From the NCBI GenBank assembly GCA_034401795.1, contig CM067373.1, forward strand, positions 90,354,996 to 90,418,995: a DNA stretch of 64,000 nucleotides, given 5' to 3'. Positions 43,698-55,740 of the stretch are shown one piece after another (position 1 is the first letter of the stretch; every line of letters begins with the position of its first letter). The translations under genes were made by a program, and so were the position numbers. This DNA is from Chaetoderma sp. LZ-2023a. Its lineage: Eukaryota > Mollusca > Caudofoveata > Chaetodermatida > Chaetodermatidae. Below the pieces are notes generated by a model. That model did no database searches, was not told where the DNA came from, and was given only the letters and a program-made list of their open reading frames with translations.

Positions 43698-43705
43698 GAT
43701 GCTCA

Positions 43706-44896
43706 GCATATAGAGAATCAAACCCCATGGAAAATGTAGCCAGCCTGCAGAAAGTCAGCAGCGAGACAATTAATAACCATGGACAGATACTCATGGCGCG
43801 AAGCTGCTACTATGAACGATAAAGTTCATGGAAGCAACTGACTTCTGTCAGTAACTCAGGTTAGAGGTCAATGCCTGGGAAACCAATGGCAGAATAAGTA
43901 GAAGGAGAAGAAGAAGAAGAGGAATTGCTGTGTTCACTGAAGTGCTTGTCCATACTGGACACTGATCACACTACGTTTACTGTAAACATGCAAGCAAGAT
44001 GTACTGTTTAGCTCACCTAGGTGACCTTGTTTTGCATCAACTGTACACTTCCCATCGAGATATAAAATTTTCAGCAGTTTCGTCTGCATATAACCTAGAA
44101 TTTATAAGCGCATCTGTCTATGACGAGCAGCTTATCAATCGAGTGGGTCTCGGGTGTCAAACACCCAAGTGGTGTATTCCATCCTACCTACCATGTAGAG
44201 CCCTGCTAGTTTCAAATTTCCACTCAAATTTAATATCAAACCGAATATTACAAAAAAGTTGGGATGAATCAATATTTGAATCTCGAATGATGAAAATGTA
44301 GACCTATTTATCGAGTACCCAACCAAAAAGTATAATAAGAATGAACAATCACAGCTCAGATCATTCAGACTTTTGGATCTGGCACATACAGACCAAGCAT
44401 CAGGCAATTAAATTTCAGTAAAACAGATCATATCATTATTACCGTTATGAATAATGCTAAGTCCATAATCCCTGCTTCAGAAACAGAGCTGATTACACTA
44501 CTGTCAGTTTCGGCACCCACTCTGGTTTTTTTGGACGCTAAGCCCTTTTGTGAACTTTCGAACATGAGCCTACAGACCACCAAGGGCCATCAAATGGCCC
44601 CTGAACCATCCACACCAGTGGATTCCAGCCCTAGGCACCTCCCCGACCATGCAAACAATCACCACCAGGTAGAGAATTAGACTACCACCAAGATACACAG
44701 TTAAGTTACTGTCGTAAAGGCACCACAGTATTATGTCAAGCCACGAATCCCAGATGAACACCACATTGCTTATAGAATGTGGTGCAAGACAGCTTGCAGA
44801 GAAACTAGGTTCGAATACCAAGTCGAGAATCCTCACAAGTTTACAGAGACCAAATCTACACTGCCAATGCTGAGAGCAAGTACCGATTACAAACTA
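43706..44896. other. intronic DNA, nothing recognised
   Basis: A GAAGAAGAAGAA run near 43905. Short open frames (for example 43999-44301, 44447-44680) show no recognisable domain. Confidence 0.5.
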
Positions 44897-46557
44897 TACA
44901 CCTGTGCAAAAGTTAAGCACCACCCTATTTTTACGCACATGCGAGGGTATATTCATGTGCTATGAAGAAAGCAATAGCATAAACATTTATGTACCCATCC
45001 ATCTTAGTGCAAGAGGTAATAATGCAACTAGAGGAATGCTGATTATGATGGTGGGGAAACACTGTATGTTTTTGTTTGAACTTGAAAACGAGGCCTGAAT
45101 ATGGTTACGTTGACACAACTGACAACTATTGCCCTACAGTTGACACACATGGCTAGATTGTCATTAATGGTGTCTGAAAACGAAGTTTAACATCTGTGCA
45201 CGAGTTTGAGACTGTCATTATTAATACCGGGTATATCCACCTTGTGCCTGGATGACGGCCTGGACACGACGTCTCATGCTGGTCACCAACCGACTGATAC
45301 GCCATTGTGGTATTCGTTGCCATTCAAGATGGAGTGCGTCTGTTAATTCCTGTAGGTTCTGCACAGGAGGATCCCTCCTTCTCACCATGTTTCCCAGAAT
45401 GTCACAGATATGCTCAATAGGGTTCATGTCAGGGCTCCTTGCTGGCCATGGTAGGGTTTCGATGGCATTCTGGCGGAGGTATTCATGCACAGCTCTAGCA
45501 CGATGTGGTCGGGCGTTGTCATCCATGAATATAGGGTGGGTTCCAGATGCATGATTTACAAAATGAGGGACCACAACTCTATCCAGTATGGAATCTTGAT
45601 ATCTTTGTCCATTTAGTGTTCCAGGTACAGTCAACAGATCCAGCTTACAATCAAATGAGATGCACCCCCATATCATAACAGAACCTCCACCAAATGGAAC
45701 TTCTTCCATGATGTAACGTTGGTCGTACGCCGTGCGTCTGGACCTCCATACACGAGTTCGACCATCTGTGGCATGAAGCAGGAACCGACTTTCATCGGAC
45801 CAGTGTACCCGTCTCCAGGATCTCATGTTCCAGTGTCTTCTTTCGTTGCACCACCTCAGACGCTCCTCTTTGTGGTGTGCAGTGAGGAGAGGACGTCTGA
45901 CAGGTCTCCTAGCTTTCATGCCAGCAGCATACAGTCTCCTTTTGACGGTAGACATTGACACTCTATTGCGCGTTTCCCATTGCTGGCTGAGCACTCTGCT
46001 GTTGGTGAATGGAGATCTCCTAACAAGGCGTACTAGGGCTCGATCATCACGGGCAGTAGTCTTCTTCGGTCTTCCAGATCTAGGCCTGTCCTTCACCTCG
46101 TTAGTTTGCCCATGTTTTGCAATCAAACGACTGATTACAGTATGGTTAATGTTCAGCTGTCTGCCAATCTCTCTGCATGACATACCAGTGGTATGCATGC
46201 CTATGATTTGCCATTTCACACGATCACTTAACCTTCGTCTTGCCATAGCGGTTCACAATCAAGAGCTAATTCTCTCTGTACAAATAAACCACGGTCATGA
46301 ACACAAAATTCCTAATCTTGTCGCATAAATCTGTATGTAATGTTCTACACCTCAAACTGGACTTTTACATAACTGAACACGTGTGCTGTTTCCCGCCACG
46401 CACGGACATCAAGCGGCGTGAAGTCATGCATGCATGTGCATTTCGTACTTGGAATTATGTCAGCTAACGCGGGGACAAAAAGTATGGCAGCCTAGTTGTA
46501 CCATCATGTTTCTACGTTCTATTGTTTTTGCTGGTGCTTAACTTTTGCACAGGTGTA
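44897..46557 (-). mobile_element. Tc1/mariner element, complete (1.66 kb)
   Basis: 26-bp inverted ends TACACCTGTGCAAAAGTTAA... at 44897 and its complement ending at 46557, each flanked by TA. It contains a single intact transposase on the minus strand. The right end lies immediately next to a Penelope-like fragment. Confidence 0.93.
45221..46246 (-). CDS. Tc1-family transposase (DD34E), intact
   Basis: 341 residues, the usual length. The N-terminal paired-type helix-turn-helix comprises SDRVKWQIIGMHTTGMSCRE and IGRQLNINHTVISRLI, with a GRPKKTT linker motif. Catalytic residues: Asp in VHWSDESRFLL, Asp in IFMDDNARPH, Glu in PDMNPIEHICDILG; 34 residues separate the last two. GGGSVMIWGCIS, typical of the family, is present. 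No stop or frameshift, so the copy may be young or active. The ATG at 46246 is the natural start. Confidence 0.96.
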   Translation of the reverse strand: MARRRLSDRVKWQIIGMHTTGMSCREIGRQLNINHTVISRLIAKHGQTNEVKDRPRSGRPKKTTARDDRALVRLVRRSPFTNSRVLSQQWETRNRVSMSTVKRRLYAAGMKARRPVRRPLLTAHHKEERLRWCNERRHWNMRSWRRVHWSDESRFLLHATDGRTRVWRSRRTAYDQRYIMEEVPFGGGSVMIWGCISFDCKLDLLTVPGTLNGQRYQDSILDRVVVPHFVNHASGTHPIFMDDNARPHRARAVHEYLRQNAIETLPWPARSPDMNPIEHICDILGNMVRRRDPPVQNLQELTDALHLEWQRIPQWRISRLVTSMRRRVQAVIQAQGGYTRY

Positions 46558-46599
46558 TAGATTCAGAATTCATGGCAAGTCACTACAACCTTTTCCAGG

Positions 46600-46890
46600 A
46601 ACAATTGGTGGTCTTCAAAATATCTTTGGACAACAATGCGCAGGAGAAACACAAGAGCATTAAAATCATGGTCCAAGAGCACTTGCGCTCCATCACCAAC
46701 CTCTACAAGTACAAAAGATATGATATCCTAGTATCCCATCATTTCAATAAATCCACGCTCAACAGAAACGACATGCAGCATAGGATTATTCAAGTTCTCT
46801 CTTCGGATGCAGCAGATCCAAATTCAACCATTTGGAGATGAAAGCCTACCATTGGATACACCAACTCCACACAATGGAGCCCATATGAAT
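46600..46890 (+). pseudogene. Penelope-like GIY-YIG fragment
   Basis: EHLRSITNLYKYKRYDILVS and NRNDMQHRIIQVLSSD parallel the minus-strand fragment at 2.9 kb (EHLLSFTNLYRSERYDTLVS, RNDMHFRII), including the later GYT.STQW block. Only the last part of the endonuclease remains. Confidence 0.65.
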
Positions 46891-46994
46891 AAATTTAGCA
46901 GTGTAGGCTACATCCTTTCGAATATCTGAAGTGCCACTTCAGATACTATATGTTCTTATTACCACCTATTTATCGGGTGTTTCAGCCCTGAAAA

Positions 46995-48480
46995 AATGGA
47001 CGTTCATCTGGACCTGATGGCATGAGCAATGACCTATTCAAATATGCAAGTGAGATTATCTCAAAACCGATCACACACTCAAAACCGATCACGCATCTTT
47101 TATGCACCACCTTGCCATCGACGCTGTACACACTACCCAAGGCTAAGAAGCCACCTGGCCCCCAGCCAATCTGCAGCCCATTGTGCTCCTCAACAGCATA
47201 TGGAAAATCCTATCATTTACTCTATGCCACATCTGAGACACGATCGATGACTTCACCGGATCATGTCAAAGTGGCTTTAAATGTGGACGCAGCTGCACAG
47301 ACATTGTATGTGTATGGGTTCAACGCATGCTTGTGTCAGTAGTCATGTCCTAACACTGGGATTTCCACAAAATGGGCATTGACATGTCATGAGCCTTCGA
47401 CACAATTAAATGCTCAAAGATCCTAGATGTACTATGCCAGGTCAGTTGCAATGAAGATGAGCTACAACTAGTGAGACTACTGCTTGCAGGCACCAAGCTG
47501 AGAGTGCGAGTCGAGTCAGTGAAGTCTGTAGAGTTTGAGACATCAATCAACTCTCCACAGGGAGATGGTCTATCTCTGGTCCTTTTCATCTGTTACCTGG
47601 CTGCTGCATTGAAATCCATGCGGGAAAGTTCCACAAGACCAAACCCCCCCCCCCCCCCAGTGTCAATACTGGGCATGCTGCTAGAGATGGAATATGCCGA
47701 TGATGTGGACTTCATAGACGAGGAAAAGAAACCCCTTGATGAACTTCTCCCAATAGCTGCAAGCAAACTAAAAACTGAGAATCTGTTTATGAAACACATA
47801 TATGTTCACCCACATATACCTATAAACAAAGCAGGAAACTATAGAAAATGACGACCCACTTCGTGGCGGCAAACCATGGAGGAAAAATAAAATCTTGGGC
47901 TCACTGCTTTGCAGTACTGCTGACATTTCTGCACACTGCATCATGGGGAACATAGCTTTCCAGTCCTGGAAGCTATGGATTTGTAGATCAAAGATGCCCT
48001 TGATAAAGAGGCTACATTTATATAATGCAACCTGCGTATCCTTGATGCTGTATAACTGTATAACTGTAACAGCTCCAAAGGCAGCTCTAGACAAACTCGA
48101 TGCCTGCCACCGCAAACACCTATGCACCCTCACTGGACACCGATGGCCAGACAGCATAATTTCCAACGATGCACTATACAAGATGTGTAATACGTCGCCG
48201 CTGTCTGTAAAAGTCGGCCAGCAAAGATGGTCCATGTTTGGCCATGTGCTAAGGATGCCAGAAGAGACACCAGCACAGAGAGCCTTGGAATTCGCCCTAC
48301 TCGGAGCCAGCAAATACAAAGCCGGGATAGGACGTCATTGCATAAATATGCTAAGCATACTATGAGGTGACCTCAAGAAAGCAGGACTTGGTACACTCAA
48401 GTCAAGAATGGACCTGAGGAAGCTAAGTATTTTGGCTGAGGACAAGATATAGTGGGCAAAAGCAAAAAAGGACTGATTGT
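46995..48480 (+). pseudogene. LINE (non-LTR) reverse transcriptase relic
   Basis: RT blocks in order: SGPDGMSNDLFKYASEI (about 47010), LPKAKKPPGP (about 47130), SINSPQGDGLSLVLFICYL (about 47550), catalytic EYADDVDFI (about 47690), then after a gap the C-terminal region LDACHRKHLCTLTGHRWPD and WSMFGHVLRMPEETPAQRA (about 48090-48280). Several frame changes and a missing segment after 47760 show it is dead. No endonuclease seen upstream. Confidence 0.8.
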
Positions 48481-48737
48481 AGCTGTAGGATGTTTCTACT
48501 ACTACAGCCACAGAATACAGTAATCATGCATATCGGCTGTTTTAATTAGGCAACTTTCTGTTTATTTTTAAGACCATGTAATGGGACTACGTCTAGGGTT
48601 CTTTACCGTGTGTATATTTTAACGAAAACACTCAGTTTTTGCTTTGAAATCGGTTGTTAAAGACTTGTTTCATTTCACCAATACCATAAAAATATGATGT
48701 TTCTGCATTGTAATTCATAGAACGTGCTAGACATTAT

Positions 48738-50095
48738 TAGCTCACTTGGCCAGAAGGGCCAATTGAGCTTATGCCATGGTGGCCGTCCGTCTGTCATCAG
48801 TCAAATCGCATCTCCTAATTTATGCTTTGTCCAATTTCAACCAAATTTGGCTGGAAGGATCCTATGGTGCTAATCATCCATACAGAATTTGGATTGGTCA
48901 ATTTTTCTGGTGGCCATTTTGGATTTTTTGACCTCAATGAAACCTAAGTGGACTAATTCTATCCTGATAGGCGTCAACACTTTTAACAAGAATTCTGATT
49001 GGTCAATATTTCTCATGGCCTTCTTGGATTTTGTGAACATTTCTGGAAATCAATTAAAAGCCTACACCTCATTAACCACTTGGCCGATTTCATGCAAACT
49101 CGGTTGAAAGGGTCCTAGACTGATATGCTCTGAAATTTTATACAGAATTTTTATTGGTCTATTTTTTTGGCAACCATCTTAAATTTTCCGAAAAATGGCA
49201 GGAAATTGTTTAAAATGCTGCTCATTAACTACTTGGGCAATTTTAAGCAGACTTGGCTGAAAGGATACCATGCTGGTATGTTTCAGACCATTCATACAGA
49301 ATTTTGATTAGTTAATTTTTCTGGCAGCCATCTTGTATTTTTTTTTAATTTCTGCAAATCACTTAAAGGCCTACCCCACATTAACCACTTGACTGATTTC
49401 AAGCAAACTCATTTGGAAGGACCCTGAGTGGTATGCTTCAGAATGTGTATACATAATTTTTATTGATCAATTTGTTCAGTGGGCACTGTGAGTTTTCTGA
49501 AAAATGACTGGAAATTTAAAATATTCACTTCAGAACATGTATACAGAATTCTGACTGCTTGCTTTTTTTGGGTGGCCATCTTGGATCTTCCGAAAAATGG
49601 AAATTCATTTAAAACACTACTCCTCATTAACCGTTTTGGGCAATTTCAACCAACTTTGGCTTGAAGGATCGTATCATGGTAGCCTCTTGGTCCAGTGGCC
49701 ATCTTGCTCTCAAAAATGACATCTCAGGAACTGCTGTACAGATCAGGCTGAAACTCATGAGATTTAATTTCAAAGATAACTAATGGTGGTTAATGTGTGT
49801 TCAAGAGAGCTTGATCCTTGATATAACATGGTTGTCATGGACCAATCAAAATTTTGGGTTTGGTGGGCATATTAGATTATTTTATTGGGTGGATGGAACC
49901 TAAGGTTGACTCTGATTGTGTGATCCGTGTTCATCATTAATTTTCCATTAAATATTGTTTGTTCTGAATTCCAATTTTGTATTTTATGTCTTGTTACTGC
50001 TGAATTTGAAGTATTATGTCTGTTCAATTGCTAATGGTTCAAATGCTAATGTTCCAGGTGTAGTGGTAAGGCCCTTAGGCCTCGTGTTGACAAAT
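48738..50095 (+). repeat. dispersed repeat, full-length copy
   Basis: Starts TTAGCTCACTTGGCCAGAAGGGCCAATTGAGCTTATG and ends GGCCCTTAGGCCTCGTGTT. About seven internal units with AATTTTGATTGGTCAATTTT and GGCCATCTTGG. Confidence 0.78.
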
Positions 50096-51081
50096 TTTAG
50101 AAACTTTCACTGGCGGACAGCCATTGCAGAAAATTGATGATGTAGTACACAATTTTCCGACTTGAGAATCACGCAGACTTCGCCAACCCCCACACACCCT
50201 AAGCATTTTCGACCCACCAGACAATTTACTTTGAAAATTGAACTGGAACGACAAGGATGGAACAAGATCATGTCCATTTTGTTGTTTAAGTAAGATATTC
50301 AATTAATTATATATTCTGCATTTATTAGTCTAGTCTCACTTTACATTACATTCAGTTGGAGAGTGGCAGTGAGTTAGTCAGTCTAACTTGGTTGGTAGGT
50401 CGGTTGGCCAGTCAGTGTGGGTTGGTGCATCTGTGGGTGGGTGAGTTGGTCAGCTGTGTCACTTTATATATTTTTGAATCCTGACTACCAAGAATCCCAA
50501 GTTCAAGGTAACTATACATGTCCAGGTAAGCTGTTGTATATTTTGAGCTAATTTGACTGGGTGCTGTTGCTGCCTATAATGTTTATTAAATAGTAAAGAA
50601 ATACAATTCATACACTTGTCAGAGTTTTCAGTGTTCATGACGGAGCTAGATACGTCACTATGTATTGTGATGTCAGTCTACAAATGGCATAATTGAGTAT
50701 GATGTCAGATACTTGCATGACAGATTGTATCCATCCATTGAGCCCATCACTGGACATGTTAGATAGATGCAAATCGCTTGATAAAAGATGATTACCACTT
50801 TGATGGTCACGCCAGCCAAAACCCGCCTCTGCAGTGATCTTAGCGAATGTCCATTTGTACCTCTGAAGGTAAGACGATTTTTAAATATTTTCCACGGAAA
50901 TACCTCGCTAGAGAACAGAGTGTATTCTTCCAGTGGTAAATTTTCAAAAATAGTCTTATCTTCACTTGCAAATGGACAGTTAATGAATAAATATTTGTAT
51001 TTTCTTTTAGCACCATAGGACCAAATTTGGCCAATAAAGGAGTATTGATGTAATATTTATGTTTTACTCTCACACAAACAG
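50096..51081. other. intronic DNA with one foldback element
   Basis: 50785-51045 is a TTAA-type foldback (CATTTGTACCTCTGAAGG ... CACTTGCAAATGGACA). A TTGGTTGGTAGGTCGGTTGG stretch lies near 50390-50460. Confidence 0.5.
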
Positions 51082-51154
51082 GTGAAGAAATTGCGCTCCA
51101 GTCATGACATAACTTGGGATGATGTGAAACCACATTTCTTCTACATGCCTAAAG
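51082..51154 (+). CDS. host gene, candidate exon d (73 bp)
   Basis: Acceptor CACAAACAG, donor GTAGAT. Phase 0 start, one base left at the end. VKKLRSSHDITWDDVKPHFF followed by YMPK. Fits after exon c. Confidence 0.65.
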
Positions 51155-51435
51155 GTAGATATAGGCAAAGACCTCTGTTCTGTTTAGGAATAATTGTGCA
51201 TTTGTACTCGGTGCTATTTGTATGTGTGACTACGAGAGATTTTCACATCAAATACATTTCCTATTAAGATTTTTATGAATAACAACGCTATTTTCACCAA
51301 TCACAAACAACAGGAATGTGTTTTAAAAGTTAAAGATTTTCTGTAATCAAGAATGTTTTTTAAAACCAATCCCTGTTCAGTCAATATTTAATATGTTAAA
51401 CAAAATTGTCATATTTTATCATTATCTTATCTTTT

Positions 51436-51830
51436 GGAGCTCACCTAGGTGGTAGGTTATTATACAATGGCGATTTGTCTGCCTGTTGTCTGTCAACAAT
51501 TGTGACACGCTTTGCCATTTGTTGATGGATTAAAACCAAATATGGCAGATATGTTCTATTAGGCATTATCTATTTGGTCTATGAAGATGAAGTGGCCATG
51601 CTGACAAATAGCAGTGTTATGGCCCTTGCTATATTTTCAAAGCATTGACGCCTATAGGGAAAATACATTTGTGGCACATTTCGTCATTTACCAATGGATT
51701 AAAACTAAATTTAGCAGTTATGTTTCTTAATGCACCTGCTATTTGAGCTATGAATATGAAGTGGCCACACCTTTAAACAATGGCCATAACTCTGGTTAAT
51801 TAAATTTTTATACTCCGCCGTATTATGTAA
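51436..51830. repeat. unclassified dispersed repeat
   Basis: GAGCTCACCTAGGTGGTAGG start, then two units containing GGATTAAAACCAAATATGGC and CTATGAAGATGAAGTGGCCA. The same units recur at 56780-57200. Confidence 0.6.
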
Positions 51831-51837
51831 TGGCGCC

Positions 51838-51912
51838 GTCCGTCCGGGCGGGTGGGCGGGCAGGCAGGCAGGCGGGCGGTCGGGCAGGCGGGCGGTCGGG
51901 CGTGCGTGCGGC
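51838..51912. repeat. GGCGGGCA-type minisatellite
   Basis: Short GC-rich run of GGCAGGCGGGCGGTCGG units at the head of the array. Confidence 0.85.
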
Positions 51913-53384
51913 AGAGTGGTTTCCGGATGATAACTCCGTTACCATTTGTCGGATCGCATTGAAACTTCATAGGGTGGTTGGACTAGGTCTTGTGAAGAAA
52001 TCTATGGAAATCGACGAGGATCCAAAATCTAAGATGGCCGCCAGCCACCGGCGGCCATCTTGAAAATTGGTTTCCGTATGATAACTCCGTTACCGTTTAT
52101 CGGATTGCTTTGAAACTTCATAGAGTGGATGGACTAGGTCTGGGGAAAAAGCCTCTTGAAATTGGCAATGATCCAAAATCCAAGATGTCCACCAGCCACC
52201 AGTAGCCATTTTGAAAATTGGTTTCTGTATGATAACTCCGTTACCGTTTATCGGATCCATTTGAAAATTCATGTAGTGGTTGGACTATGTCTGCAGAAGA
52301 AACCTATCGAAATCGATGATAACCCGAAATCCACAATCCAAGATGGCCACCAGCCACAGGCGGCCATCTTGAAAATTGGTTTCCGGATGATAACTTCGTT
52401 ACTGTTTATCGGATCGCTTTAAAACTTCATAGAGTGGATGGACTAGGTCTGGGGAAAAAGCCTCTTGAAATTGGCAATGATCCAAAATCCAAGTGTCCAC
52501 CAGCCACTGGTAGCCATCTTGAAAATTGGTTTCCGGATGATAACTCCGTTACTGTTTATCGGATCGCTTTAAAACTTCATAGAGTGGATGGACTAGGTCT
52601 GGGGAAAAAGCCTCTTGAAATTGGCAATGATCCAAAATCCAAGATGTTCACCAGCCACTGATAGCCATCTTGAAAATTGGTTTCTGTATGATAACTCCGT
52701 TACCGTTTATCGGATCCCTTTGAAAATTCATAGAGTGGTTGGACTATGTCTGAGGAAGAAAGCTATTGAAATCGACAATGATCCGAATTCCAAGATGGCC
52801 ACCTGATAACTGTTGTCGTTTATCGGATTGCTATGAAACTTCATAGGGTGGTTGGACTACCTCTTTGGAAGAAACCTCTCAAAATCGACAATGATCCAAA
52901 ATCCAAGATGGCCGCCAGTCACCGGTGGCCATCTTTAAAATTGGTTTCCAGATGATAACTCTGTTATCATTTATCGGATCGCTATGAAATTTCATAGGAT
53001 GGTTCGACTACCTCTGGGGAAGAAATCTATCGAGATTGATAATGATACGGACTCCAAGATGGCTGCCAGCCACCGGTGGCCATCTTGAAAATTGGTTTCC
53101 AAATGATAATTCCATTACCGTTTATCGGATCCCTTTGAAACTTCATCGGGTGGTTGGACGAGGTGTGGAGAAGAAACCTATCGAAATTAACGATGAATCA
53201 AACTCCAAGATGGCTGCCAGCCATGGGCTGCCATCTTGAAAGTTGGTTTCTGGATTTCATTTATTGGATCACTTCCTACGGTCATTGGAATGTGTCTGGT
53301 GAAGAAACTTATCAAAATTTATGATAATCCAAAATTTACTATGGCCGCCAGTCAGTGGCAGCCATCTTGAAAATTGGTTTCCAG

Positions 53385-54192
53385 TATCAGTCTTCTCGGA
53401 TGGGACTTTAAATTGAGGTCCCGTCATACAGTGCCCATCCCTGTGTGAACGTGAGCTAGGGTTAGGTAGGCAAGAAATTTCGGCATAATCAAAGTAAACC
53501 GGATGCTGAATGGATTCGTCCTCGGATGGAACCACGCAACATACGGATTACAAAATAAAAACAAAATTGCTAGAATTAGAATCTTTCGGACTTTTCGATG
53601 GGACTATGGAGGGATGCAACCCGGATGACTGATCGAGTTCGTCCTCGGATGAACACAGTCACCATACGGGCTACCTAATCAATCAAAATCAAACAAGTGC
53701 ACGCTGGTGCCTGCTCAGATGATGGCCAGAAGAGCAAATGGGTCCCAGGACCCGAAAGACCCCACACCCCAACCTTCCCACTCCCCCCAAAGGGGCCAGG
53801 AGGTCTCTGACCTAAAGCCCCTCCCCCCCCCCCCCCCACTTGGGTACATCAGGTCATAAGACCGTACGCACCTACTTCCCCCCCCCCCCCCCCGACCCAG
53901 CACCTACCCCATCCCTTCCCCACCCCCGTTAGGTCCAGGTTAGGCCATCCCCATCACCCACGCCCAAGCATGAGGAGCAACAGAAAAGCCATGGACAAGA
54001 ACAGCAACATGAGACAAAATCGAGAGACAACGATCAACACACACACACAGAGACACAAGCTAATGCACAAACCGACGTCACAAGAACTCACAAGAATTCA
54101 ACAGAAACCATAAAGGCCAGGCGTGAGTCTAGACCCTAGCATTGGGAACTAGCAAATAAACGCCTTAAATATTACAACACACACACACACAC
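53385..54192 (+). mobile_element. retroposon-like insert with (AC)n tail, copy 1
   Basis: Begins TATCAGTCTTCTCGGATGGG, ends CTTAAATATTACAACACACAC. Flanked by AAAATTGGTTTCCAG and AAAATTGATTTCAGG, a ~14-bp target duplication. Units without the insert (56600) show the empty site. The CTTCTCGGATGGGAC start recalls LINE 3' regions. Contains two poly-C tracts. Confidence 0.7.
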
Positions 54193-54942
54193 AAAATTGA
54201 TTTCAGGACGATACCTCCTTAACTGTTTAACAGATCACTTTGACACTTCATAGAGTGGGTGGACTATGTCTGAGGAAGAAAGCTATTGAAATCGACAATG
54301 ATCCAAATTCCAAGATGGCCACCAGCCACTGGTGGCCATCTTGAAAATTGGTTTCCAGATGATAACTCTGTTGTCGTTTATCGGATCGCTATGAAACTTC
54401 ATAGGGTGTTTGGACTACCTCTAGGGAAGAAACCTATCAAAATCGACAATGATCCAAAATCCAAGATGGCCGCCAGTCACCGGTGGCCATCTTTAAAATT
54501 TGTTTCCAGATGATAACTCCGTTATCGTTTGTCGGATGGCTATGAAATTTCATTGGATGGTTCGACTACCTCTGGGGAAGAAACCTATCAAGATTGACAA
54601 TGATACGAACTGCAAGATGGCTGCCAGCCACCGGTGGCCATCTTGAAAATTGGTTTCCAAATGATAATTCCATTACCGTTTATCGGATCCCTTTGAAACT
54701 TCATCGGGTGGTTGGACTAGGTGTGGAGAAGAAACCTATCGAAATTAACGATGAATCAAACTCCAAGATGGCTGCCAGCCATGGGCTGCCATCTTGAAAG
54801 TTGGTTTCTGGACTTCATTTATTGGATCACTTCCTACGGTCATTGAAATGTGTCTGGTGAAGAAACTTATCAAAATTTATGATAATCCAAAATTTACTAT
54901 GGCCGCCAGTCAGTGGCAGCCATCTTGAAAATTGGTTTCCAG

Positions 54943-55740
54943 TATCAGTCTTCTCGGATGGGACTTTAAATTGAGGTCCCGTCATACAGTGCCCATCCCT
55001 GTGTGAACGTGAGCTAGGGTTAGGTAGGCAAGAAATTTTGGCATAATCAAAGTAAACCGGATGCTGAATGGATTCGTCCTCGGATGGAACCACGCAACAT
55101 ACGGATTACAAAATAAAAACAAAATTGCTAGAATTAGAATCTTTCAGACTTTTCGATGGGACTATGGAGGGATGCAACCCGGATGACTGATCGAGTTCGT
55201 CCTCGGACGGACACAGTCACCATACGGGCTACCTAATCAATCAAAATCAAACAAGTGCACGCTGGTGCCTGCTCGGATGATGGCCAGAAGAGCAAATGGG
55301 TCCCAGGACCCGAAAGACCCCACACCCCAACCTCCCCACTCCCCCCAAAGTGGCCGGGAGGTCTCTGACCTAAAGCCCCCCCCCCCCCACTTGGGTACAT
55401 CAGGTCATAAGACCGTACGCACCTACTCCCCCCCCCCCCCTGACCCAGCACCTACCCCATCCCTTCCCCACCCCCATTAGGTCCAGGTTAGGCCATCCCC
55501 ATCACCCACGCCCAAGCATGAGGAGCAACAGAAAAGCCATGGACAAGAACAGCAACATGAGACAAAATCGAGAGACAACGATCAACACACACACACAGAG
55601 ACACAAGCTAATGCACAAACCGACGTCACAAGAACTCACAAGAATTCAACAGAAACCATAAAGGCCAGGCGTGAGTCTAGACCCTAGCATTGGGAACTAG
55701 CAAATAAACGCCTTAAATATTACAACACACACACACACAC
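54943..55740 (+). mobile_element. retroposon-like insert with (AC)n tail, copy 2
   Basis: Nearly identical to copy 1, including flanks (second duplication AAAATTGGTTTCCGG); shorter poly-C tracts account for most of the 10-bp length difference. Confidence 0.7.

Noticed and set aside
45252..46328. Plus-strand frames opposite the Tc1 transposase
   Set aside because: Shadows of an intact, recognised transposase.
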